Shown here in pieces: positions 1 through 5,712 of a stretch of 12,209 nucleotides of DNA. Below the pieces are notes generated by a model. The model was not told the DNA's origin, ran no database searches, and saw only the letters and a list, made by a program, of their open reading frames with translations. The position numbers were made by a program, and so were the translations under genes. Position 1 is the stretch's first letter; every line of letters starts with the position of its first letter. Source of the stretch: Chloroflexota bacterium. Lineage in GTDB: Bacteria > Chloroflexota > Dehalococcoidia > JAUQQI01. The DNA is taken from the NCBI GenBank assembly GCA_030549955.1, contig JAUQQI010000085.1:1-12209 (forward strand), in the 5' to 3' direction.

Positions 1-32
1 AACTCGATTCCAGAAAAGGGGGTGAGCAACTA

Positions 33-596
33 ATCCCGCAGTACCGCATAAACGAACGAATCACGGCCCGGGAGGTCAGGGTTATCGACGAAACCGGCCA
101 GCAGGTCGGTATCATGCCCCTGCACCGGGCCCTGCAACTGGCACGGGAACGGGGCCTGGACCTGGTTGAGGTTGCGCCCCAGGCCGTGCCGCCCGTTTGC
201 CGGTTAATGGATTACGGCAAGTTTATTTATCAGCAGGCGAAGCGAGAGAAAGAAAGCAAGCGGCAGCACAAAGCGACCGAACTTAAAGAGGTCAGGCTCA
301 GACCAAACATCGATGAGCATGACCTCGATTTTAAGACCAGGCAGATTGAGGAGTTCCTCGACGAGGGCAACAAGGTCAAGGTGACCGTCTTCTTCCGGGG
401 CCGGACGATTCTCCACCCGGAACTTGGCCAGCGGGTTCTTACTGCGGTGGCCGAGCGGCTCAGGGGCAAGGCCGTTGTCGAAAAGCCGTCCACGGCCGAG
501 GGCCGCACCCTGGTCATGGTCCTGAGCCCGGCCCCGCGGAAGGCCCCGGCCCGGCCCCGGGCTGAACGGGTCGAAGCCGCAACCAAGGAGTCCTGA
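33..596 (+). CDS. infC: Translation initiation factor IF-3, with a probable ATC start codon
   Basis: IF-3 binds the 30S subunit, keeps it apart from 50S and proofreads the start codon and initiator tRNA. The reading frame holds the N-domain (about residues 1-75, with the family motif YRINERITAREVRVID and a GLDLVEVAP segment), a lysine-rich linker (YGKFIYQQAKREKESKRQ) and the C-domain (about 82-168, including KEVRLRPNIDEHDL). An Ala/Pro/Arg-rich tail of about 20 residues follows. Conserved N-domain residues extend 27 codons upstream of the first ATG (position 114), so that ATG is internal. No ATG, GTG or TTG lies in frame between the window start and 114. A Shine-Dalgarno sequence (AAGGGGGTG, 16-24) stands 8 nt before ATC at 33, giving 187 residues. 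E. coli infC uses AUU, another discriminated codon, for autoregulation. The frame is open to the window edge, so a start further upstream cannot be fully excluded. It heads the infC-rpmI-rplT block. Confidence 0.93.
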   Translation: MPQYRINERITAREVRVIDETGQQVGIMPLHRALQLARERGLDLVEVAPQAVPPVCRLMDYGKFIYQQAKREKESKRQHKATELKEVRLRPNIDEHDLDFKTRQIEEFLDEGNKVKVTVFFRGRTILHPELGQRVLTAVAERLRGKAVVEKPSTAEGRTLVMVLSPAPRKAPARPRAERVEAATKES

Positions 597-597
597 C

Positions 598-798
598 GTG
601 GCCACGAAGCCCAAGACCCACAAGGCAATCACAAAACGCTACCGCATAACGCCGACCGGCAAGGTCCTCCGAATGAAGGGCAACCGGAGCCACCTGCGGC
701 GCAAGAAGGCCAAGCGCACCCGCCGCCTCTTTGGCCAGCCGCAACCAGTGGCCCCCGGCATGGCCCGCCGGATCCGGCGGGCCATGCCGCACGCCTGA
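598..798 (+). CDS. rpmI: 50S ribosomal protein L35
   Basis: Small, very basic protein of the large ribosomal subunit. It is 66 residues from a GTG start, the usual family length. The N-terminus (ATKPKTHKAITKRYRITPTG) carries the L35 signature KTHK..KR. A basic middle part (GNRSHLRRKKAKRTRRL) follows. The sequence is more divergent than many L35 proteins in its last 20 residues, which contain QPQPVAPGMARRIRRAMPHA instead of the usual lysine-rich end. The GTG lies 1 nt after the infC stop and 7 nt after an AAGGAG ribosome binding site located inside the end of infC. Translation is therefore probably coupled to IF-3. Position between infC and rplT is the conserved order in bacteria. Confidence 0.95.
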   Translation: MATKPKTHKAITKRYRITPTGKVLRMKGNRSHLRRKKAKRTRRLFGQPQPVAPGMARRIRRAMPHA

Positions 799-854
799 GC
801 CAGCCTGCGGTATAATTTCTGTTTGGCGCAGATTACACGAGGGGTTAGCTATCC

Positions 855-1205
855 ATGCGGGTAAAACGGGGCGTCACCAAGCGGCGGCGCCACAAGGATG
901 TACTTAAGCAGACCGAAGGGCACTGGGGCGCCCGGCACCGGCTTTATCAGATTGCCCGGGAGTCCCTGATTCACGCCCTCGACTACGCCTACCGGGACCG
1001 TCGGGACCGCAAGGGCGACTTCCGGAACCTTTGGGTCGTCCGGATAAACGCCGCGGCCCGGCAGGCCGGGCTCTCTTACAGCCGGTTCATGAACGGCCTC
1101 AAAAAGGCCGGGGTTGCCCTCAACCGCAAGGTCCTGGCCGACATCGCCGTGCGGGACCCGGAGCGGTTCCGCGAGCTTGTCGAAGTCGCGAAGGCGGCCC
1201 TTTAA
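855..1205 (+). CDS. rplT: 50S ribosomal protein L20
   Basis: L20 binds 23S rRNA early in 50S assembly. In several bacteria it also represses its own operon by binding mRNA; I could not identify such a site here. The protein has 116 residues, typical for the family. It starts [19 protein letters not shown], the basic N-terminal extension. It continues through the signature region [20 protein letters not shown], then [23 protein letters not shown] and [15 protein letters not shown]. The ATG is preceded by a GAGGGGTT ribosome binding site at 840-847. The 56-nt gap after rpmI contains a TATAAT at 811-816, but no matching -35 hexamer. The T-box leader of pheS begins within a few bases of the stop codon. 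Confidence 0.97.
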   Translation: MRVKRGVTKRRRHKDVLKQTEGHWGARHRLYQIARESLIHALDYAYRDRRDRKGDFRNLWVVRINAAARQAGLSYSRFMNGLKKAGVALNRKVLADIAVRDPERFRELVEVAKAAL

Positions 1206-1207
1206 AT

Positions 1208-1500
1208 AGCCGAAAGGCGACGACGAAGCGAGTAGGCCGGCGAAGCCGATCAGGGAGGGGTGGCCGGCGACTGTGAGCTGCCCCCGGCGGACCCGGTTGA
1301 AGTTCCCTTCCGAGCCGGCGGCTGAACCCGGGAGGCCCTTCCGGGGCCTGGACGGCAAGTAGGCTGCCCCGGCTAGCCCCCGTTAGCGGGCCGAGGCGGT
1401 CACAATGAGGGGGGTCGGGCTGACCGGGCTCGACCCAAGCAGGGTGGTACCGCGGAGCCGACTGTGCTGTGACTCCGTCCCTGACGAGCACAGCCTTTTT
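1208..1500 (+). promoter_or_regulatory. T-box riboswitch (tRNA-Phe specific) controlling pheST
   Basis: This RNA leader senses uncharged tRNA-Phe and controls read-through into pheS. The 14-nt T-box consensus AGGGTGGTACCGCG is present exactly at 1441-1454. Stem I carries an AGTA S-turn-like motif (1231-1234) and a distal region (about 1251-1284). The specifier context GAAG-TTC-CCTTCCGAG puts the Phe codon TTC at 1303-1305. A GTAGGCTG...CCCCGTTAGCGGG segment at about 1360-1390 resembles stem III. Antiterminator: AGGG (1441-1444) and GCGG (1452-1455) pair with CCGTCCCT (1475-1482), leaving the bulge TGGTACC. Its TGGT can pair with the ACCA end of a tRNA with discriminator A, as in tRNA-Phe. The motifs and pairings were read by eye; stem I was not folded. 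The leader starts directly after rplT. Confidence 0.93.
1462..1500 (+). terminator. Intrinsic terminator of the pheS T-box
   Basis: CTGTGCT (1462-1468) pairs with AGCACAG (1487-1493), and CGTC (1476-1479) pairs with GACG (1483-1486). A 7-nt bulge separates the two helices on the 5' side. A run of five T follows at 1496-1500. The CGTC strand is also needed for the antiterminator helix (1475-1482), so the two structures exclude each other. That is the standard T-box transcription switch. Confidence 0.88.
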
Positions 1501-1521
1501 GTTTATAAGGAGGTGGGCCCA

Positions 1522-2571
1522 ATGATAACAACCGAGCTGGAACAGCTCAGAGCTGAAGCCCTCGCCAGCCTGGAGCAGGCCGAGACCCTCGACGCCCTGA
1601 GAGAGTGGCGAGTTACTTACCTGGGACGCCGGGGTCGCCTCACCCAGGTTCTCCGCCAGCTGGGAACAATCCCCCCGGAGGAGCGGCCCCGGGTCGGGGC
1701 GGTGGCAAACCGCATCAAGGACGAGCTAGAGGCCGCCTACGAGGCCCGGGAGGCGGTCCTGAAGGAGGCCGCCCTGGCTGTAACCCTGGCCGCCGAGCGG
1801 GTCGATGTGACCCTCCCGGGCCGGCCCGTTGACCTGGGCGGCTACCACCCGACGACCCTTGTGTTGCGGGAGATTACGTCGGCGTTTGCAGAGCTCGGCT
1901 TCCAGGTCGTGGAGGGGCCCGAGGTCGAGTGGGATTACTACAACTTCGAGGCCCTGAATATCCCCCGGGACCACCCGGCCCGGGACATGTGGAACAGCTT
2001 CTGGCTCACCCCCGGCGGGACCGAGGCCGAGCGGCCGATGCTCCTGCGAACCCACACGTCGCCGATGCAGATCCGGGTGATGGAGAAGTTCAGGCCGCCC
2101 ATCCGGGTGGTCGTGCCCGGCCGCTGTTACCGCTACGAGGCGACTGACGCAACCCACGAGTCGATGTTCTACCAGTTCGAGGGTCTTGCCGTCGACGAGG
2201 GCCTCACTTTCGCCGACCTCAAGGGTACCTTGTATGCCTTTGCCCGGATGCTCTTCGGACCCGAACGGCGGGTCCGCTTCCGGTGCGACTACTTCCCCTT
2301 CGTTGAGCCCGGCTGTGACATGTCCATCGACTGCTCCCATTGCGGCGGCCAGGGCTGCCGGGTTTGCGGCGGGTCGGGCTGGATTGAGATCATGGGCGCC
2401 GGCATGGTCCACCCGCAGGTCCTGCGCAATGTCGGCCTCGACCCTGACCGCTACCAGGGCTTTGCGTTCGGGGGCGGACCTGAACGGGTTGCGATGCTCA
2501 AATACGGGATCGAAGATATTCGCCACTTTTACGCTAATGACCTCAGGTTCCTGCGCCAGTTCCGCTGGTAA
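1522..2571 (+). CDS. pheS: Phenylalanine--tRNA ligase alpha subunit
   Basis: Catalytic subunit of the (alpha-beta)2 class II synthetase that charges tRNA-Phe in the cytoplasm. The protein has 349 residues. The N-terminal coiled-coil arm covers about 1-90. The class II core includes motif-1-like YYNFEALNIPRDHPARDMW (139-157), motif 2 region VVVPGRCYRYEATDATHESMF (about 197-216, read in two parts), and motif 3 FAFGGGPERVAMLKYGI (314-330). A cysteine cluster C271-x2-C274-x4-C279-x2-C282 within a G-rich segment ending in GW resembles a zinc ribbon. It is a variant I know from some bacterial PheS proteins, not an insertion unique to this one. The ATG at 1522 follows AAGGAGG (1507-1513) at 8-nt spacing, just past the T-box terminator. 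The frame is open upstream to 1405, but that would overlap the leader RNA. The pheT start lies 12 nt downstream. Confidence 0.97.
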   Translation: MITTELEQLRAEALASLEQAETLDALREWRVTYLGRRGRLTQVLRQLGTIPPEERPRVGAVANRIKDELEAAYEAREAVLKEAALAVTLAAERVDVTLPGRPVDLGGYHPTTLVLREITSAFAELGFQVVEGPEVEWDYYNFEALNIPRDHPARDMWNSFWLTPGGTEAERPMLLRTHTSPMQIRVMEKFRPPIRVVVPGRCYRYEATDATHESMFYQFEGLAVDEGLTFADLKGTLYAFARMLFGPERRVRFRCDYFPFVEPGCDMSIDCSHCGGQGCRVCGGSGWIEIMGAGMVHPQVLRNVGLDPDRYQGFAFGGGPERVAMLKYGIEDIRHFYANDLRFLRQFRW

Positions 2572-2583
2572 GGGGGTGAAACC

Positions 2584-4980
2584 GTGCGCATCTCACTGCG
2601 CTGGCTGAATGACTACGTCCAGATCAACCTCCCGCCTGAGGAGCTTGCCCACCGCCTTTCAATGGCAGGCCTCGAGGTTGAGGCCATCGAAAAGCTGGGC
2701 GATTTCTGGGACAGCATTCGAGTCGGCCGGGTTGTCCGCCTTGAGAAGCACCCAAATGCCGACCGACTCTGGCTGGCGACCGTCGACCTGGGCGACCGGC
2801 AGGAGACGGTCGTAACCGGGGCGCCGAACCTGCGGGAAGGGGTAAAGGTGCCCTTTGCGCCGGTGGGGGCGAAGCTGATCGACCCGGCCCAAGGCAAGCT
2901 GGTCGAACTCCGGGCCGCCCGAATCCGGGGTATCGAATCCCGGGGGATGGTCTGTTCGGAGGCCGAGCTGGGGATCTCCGACGACCACTCGGGCATCATG
3001 ATCCTGCCCGACGACGCCCCGGTGGGGGCGCCCCTCCGGGAATACCTGGGTGATGTCGTCCTGGACGCGAAGCCGAGTCCGAACCGGCCGGACTGGTTCA
3101 GCCTGCTGGGTATCGCCCGGGAAGTTGGAGCCCTCACCGGCCAGCCCGTGACCGAACCCCCGGCCGAGTATGCCGAAGCCGGACCGCCCGTCGGCGCACT
3201 CGTCCAGGTTGAAATTGCCGACCCGGACCTGTGCCTCCGCTACTGCGCGACCGTCATCACCGGCCTGAAAATCGGGCCTTCCCCGGAATGGCTTCAGCGG
3301 CGGCTCCGGGCGGCCGGCATGCGGCCGATTAACAACGTCGTCGACGTGACCAACTACGTGATGCTCGAGTGGGGCCAGCCCCTCCACGCCTTCGACCTGG
3401 ACCGGGTTATCGGCCGCCGGATTATCGTCCGCCGGGCCCGGCCCGGGGAGCGGCTCGTCACCCTGGACGGTCAGGACCGGGCCCTGCCCCCCGACGCCCT
3501 GGTCATCGCCGACGCCGAGCGGGCCATCGGCCTCGCCGGAATCATGGGCGGGGCGAACTCCGAAGTAAGCGAGACGACCACGGCGATTGTTCTTGAGTCG
3601 GCAAACTTCCACCCGACGAACATCCGTCGAACCGCCACTGCCCTGGGCCTCCGGACCGAGGCTTCAATCCGCTTCGAGCGGGCCATCCGGCCAGAGCTTA
3701 CAGTTCCGGCCGCCCGGCGGGCAACAGCCCTGATCCTGGAGCTGGCTGGCGGCCAGGCGGCGCAGGGGATGGTTGACCTTTATCCGGGCCAGAAGCCGGA
3801 AACCGAAGTCACCGTCACTGCCGCCCAGATCAAGCGGCTCCTCGGTACCGACATCCCCGGGCCCGAAGTTCACCGGGTGCTCGGGCTGCTCGGCTGTCGG
3901 GTCGAAGAGCCGGAGCCCGGAGTCTACCGGGTCCGGCCGCCGTTCTGGCGGAGCGACCTAAACATCCGGGAAGACATCATCGAGGAGCTCGCCCGGATTA
4001 TCGGCTACGACAACATGCCCACCACGATGCCAGCGGGACCCCTGCCCGAGCCGATCTTTGACCCCCGCCGGGACCTGGAGGAGGCCGTTCGGGACATCCT
4101 CGTTGGCTGCGGACTCCAGGAAGTCCTCACTTATTCGCTGGTCAGCAAAACCCTCCTCGACCTCTTCGACCGCAACGGGGCGCCGGAGCCCCTGCGGCTC
4201 GTTAACCCCATGTCGGCCGAGCAGGAGTATCTTCGGACGAGCCTGCGGCCGAGCCTGGTAAATACCCTCGCCACCAACCGGCGGCGGGGTGAGGTCGGGC
4301 CGGTAAAAATCTTCGAGATCGGCCGGGTATACTGGGCCCGGCCCGATGATTTGCCCCTCGAGCTCAAGCGAGTCGTCGGGGTCCTGTCCGGTCCGGCCGG
4401 ACCCCGGGTCTGGAACCGGCCGGAGCGGGAGCTGGACTTCTACGACGCAAAAGGAGTCCTTGAAACCCTCTTCTGGCGCCTCGGGGTCGACGTCCGGTTC
4501 GAGCCGGGGACTGACCCCGACCTTCACCCCGGCAAGACCGCCGTGTGCCTGGTGGGCAATGCCCGGGTCGGGGTCGTTGGCGAGCTCCACCCCCGGCTGA
4601 TTGACGCCTTTGAGCTCCGAGAGCGGCCCCAGCTCTTCGAAATCGACTTTGAGCGGCTGGCTGAGCTTCCCCGGAACAGTCGGGCCTACCGGCCGGTTCC
4701 CCGCTACCCGGCAGTGGAGCAGGATATCGCGCTGGTCGTGGCCGAGACCGTGCCGGCCGGCCGTCTGGTGGATATCGTCCAGGGGACACCATACCTGGAG
4801 CGGGTCGACGTCTTCGACGTCTACACCGGGCCGCCCCTCAGCCCGGGCGAAAAATCGGTCGGGCTTGGGCTCGTGTTCCGGGCGCCGGACCGGACCCTCA
4901 CCGAAGCCGAGGTCCGTCAGCTGGTTGAACGACTTGTTCGGCGGCTGGAGCGGGCCGTCGGGGCGCGACTGCGGGCCTGA
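2584..4980 (+). CDS. pheT: Phenylalanine--tRNA ligase beta subunit
   Basis: Beta subunit of PheRS, which binds tRNA and edits Tyr-tRNA-Phe. It is 798 residues, the full bacterial length. Domains in order: N-terminal helix (MRISLRWLNDYV); OB-fold tRNA-binding domain (about 43-150, with HPNADRLWLATVDLG); B3/B4 editing domain (about 212-390, with INNVVDVTNYVMLEWGQPLHAFD and GIMGGANSEVS); B5 (about 403-475); catalytic-like core (about 480-690); and the C-terminal ferredoxin-fold anticodon-binding domain (about 705-798, with YPAVEQDIALVV and SPGEKSVGLGLVFR). No frameshift or missing domain is visible. The GTG start has a GGGGGTGA ribosome binding site that begins right after the pheS stop, so the two are cotranscribed under the T-box. 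It is the last gene of the translation operon; a strong hairpin begins 6 nt after the stop codon. Confidence 0.97.
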   Translation: MRISLRWLNDYVQINLPPEELAHRLSMAGLEVEAIEKLGDFWDSIRVGRVVRLEKHPNADRLWLATVDLGDRQETVVTGAPNLREGVKVPFAPVGAKLIDPAQGKLVELRAARIRGIESRGMVCSEAELGISDDHSGIMILPDDAPVGAPLREYLGDVVLDAKPSPNRPDWFSLLGIAREVGALTGQPVTEPPAEYAEAGPPVGALVQVEIADPDLCLRYCATVITGLKIGPSPEWLQRRLRAAGMRPINNVVDVTNYVMLEWGQPLHAFDLDRVIGRRIIVRRARPGERLVTLDGQDRALPPDALVIADAERAIGLAGIMGGANSEVSETTTAIVLESANFHPTNIRRTATALGLRTEASIRFERAIRPELTVPAARRATALILELAGGQAAQGMVDLYPGQKPETEVTVTAAQIKRLLGTDIPGPEVHRVLGLLGCRVEEPEPGVYRVRPPFWRSDLNIREDIIEELARIIGYDNMPTTMPAGPLPEPIFDPRRDLEEAVRDILVGCGLQEVLTYSLVSKTLLDLFDRNGAPEPLRLVNPMSAEQEYLRTSLRPSLVNTLATNRRRGEVGPVKIFEIGRVYWARPDDLPLELKRVVGVLSGPAGPRVWNRPERELDFYDAKGVLETLFWRLGVDVRFEPGTDPDLHPGKTAVCLVGNARVGVVGELHPRLIDAFELRERPQLFEIDFERLAELPRNSRAYRPVPRYPAVEQDIALVVAETVPAGRLVDIVQGTPYLERVDVFDVYTGPPLSPGEKSVGLGLVFRAPDRTLTEAEVRQLVERLVRRLERAVGARLRA

Positions 4981-4985
4981 AAAGA

Positions 4986-5029
4986 CCGGTCCCCAGGCCT
5001 GCACTGGTTCGTGTAAGCCTGGGGACCGG
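4986..5029. terminator. Strong hairpin between convergent pheT and the KGG-repeat gene, probable bidirectional terminator
   Basis: A perfect 13-bp inverted repeat, CCGGTCCCCAGGC (4986-4998) and GCCTGGGGACCGG (5017-5029), is extended inside by TGCAC (5000-5004) with GTGTA (5011-5015), including one G-U pair. The loop is TGGTTC. On the + strand no T-run follows. On the - strand the hairpin is followed by TCTTTT (4985-4980), which fits an intrinsic terminator for the KGG gene better than for pheT. It lies between two convergent genes. Confidence 0.8.
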
Positions 5030-5084
5030 GCCAGCTGGCACCGGGCCGGTCAGGCTGGTGCGGAAGTGGGTCGGGGTCGGTGAG

Positions 5085-5426
5085 CTATTCGGTCGATTCG
5101 GCCTTGCGGCGGGGCCGCTTGAGCGCTTCGCCGCCCTTCCTGCCGATCTGGCTGTAGTACTCGGGGCCGTGGCGCTCCTTGACGGTGAAGCCACCCTTGC
5201 GGCCAATGGTTGCATAGTAGTCAGAGCCGTACCTTGCCTTTACGGTCTCGCCGCCCTGCTTTCCGATTCGGCTGTAAAACTCCGGGCCGCGAGTTTCCGC
5301 AACGGTTCGGCCACCCTTTTTCCCGATCTCGGAGAAGAAGGCGCTTCCGTACTTCTCCTTGACCATGCGGCCGCCCTTCTTTCCGGCCTCCCGCACGGTC
5401 ATCTCTTGCCTCTCAGCCTCGGCCAT
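5085..5426 (-). CDS. KGG-repeat stress protein (GsiB / group 1 LEA-like)
   Basis: A 113-residue, strongly hydrophilic and basic protein made of a 20-residue repeat. After a short head (residues 1-14) come four full repeats at 15-34, 35-54, 55-74 and 75-94, and a fifth cut short at 95-113. The pattern is G(K/R)(K/Q)GG.(T/M)V....G..(F/Y)(F/Y)..I. This matches the KGG stress-induced repeat family, which includes Bacillus GsiB and resembles plant group 1 LEA (Em) proteins. Those are linked to desiccation, heat and general stress; the role here is inferred from the family. No signal peptide or membrane segment is visible, so it should be cytoplasmic and largely disordered. The ATG follows AAGGAGGTG (5443-5435) at 8-nt spacing. 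It is monocistronic, with its own promoter and a terminator hairpin. Confidence 0.93.
   Translation of the reverse strand: MAEAERQEMTVREAGKKGGRMVKEKYGSAFFSEIGKKGGRTVAETRGPEFYSRIGKQGGETVKARYGSDYYATIGRKGGFTVKERHGPEYYSQIGRKGGEALKRPRRKAESTE
5145..5384 (-). repeat. Four 60-bp tandem coding repeats within the KGG gene
   Basis: Four consecutive 60-bp units encode residues 15-94, each starting at a G(K/R)(K/Q)GG box; a fifth partial unit runs on to the stop codon. The units differ at many codon positions while keeping the protein pattern. That suggests an old duplication under protein selection, not a recent expansion. Confidence 0.85.
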
Positions 5427-5528
5427 CTTCCCAACACCTCCTTTTTAAATTTTCCACCCAACCACCCCACAAACCGCCGACACCCAGGTGCCGAACCGGC
5501 GCAGGCAAACAGGGTTGCTTTCTACCCG

Positions 5529-5558
5529 ATTATAGACATAAACGTGGTTAGCCGTCAA
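5529..5558 (-). promoter_or_regulatory. Sigma-A-type promoter of the KGG-repeat gene
   Basis: On the - strand, TTGACG (5558-5553) and a perfect TATAAT (5534-5529) are separated by 18 bp. The expected start near 5522 would give a leader of about 95 nt before the ATG. In B. subtilis gsiB depends on sigma-B; the hexamers here look like housekeeping sigma consensus. No second promoter was recognised. Confidence 0.75.
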
Positions 5559-5615
5559 GTTCCGGCGCCCGGGGCAACTGCGGGACGGCCGACTGCTAGG
5601 AAGACTTTGGTCCGG

Positions 5616-5637
5616 AGCCCGGCGAGCTCGCCCGGCT
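5616..5637. repeat. 22-bp near-perfect palindrome upstream of the serine hydrolase
   Basis: The core GGCGAGCTCGCC (5621-5632) is a perfect 12-bp palindrome. It is flanked by a C/C mismatch (5620/5633) and then AGCC (5616-5619) paired with GGCT (5634-5637). It lies in the divergent intergenic region, upstream of the KGG promoter and 75 bp before the hydrolase start. It could be an operator or a small hairpin. Confidence 0.4.
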
Positions 5638-5712
5638 AGCAGGGGTCCCAGGCAGGATTGTGGAACTAGAAAGCCCCCATCACATCCGTTAACATGGGCA
5701 GGAGAACACAGG

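Noticed and set aside
1..33. Possible C-terminal end of an upstream gene (frame ending in TAA at 31-33, or TGA at 23-25)
   Set aside because: Only about 10 codons are visible and they cannot be assigned to a family. An upstream thrS would be common, but it is not supported here.
811..816. TATAAT upstream of rplT as an internal promoter
   Set aside because: There is no -35-like hexamer at 16-18 bp and no proper extended -10. A chance match in a conserved operon is more likely.
1405..1521. Upstream extension of the pheS reading frame to an ATG at 1405
   Set aside because: The extra 39 codons would overlap the T-box and its terminator. The ATG at 1522 has an ideal AAGGAGG at 8 nt and starts the normal PheS N-terminus.
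1726..5004. Long antisense frames opposite pheS and pheT (for example 1726-2526, 2659-3612 and 3958-5004 on the - strand)
   Set aside because: They are opposite proven genes, have low-complexity Pro/Gly/Arg composition, match no family I know and are expected from high G+C.
5145..5384. 60-bp tandem repeats as a CRISPR array or noncoding satellite
   Set aside because: The units are contiguous without spacers, stay in frame and encode the KGG protein repeat.
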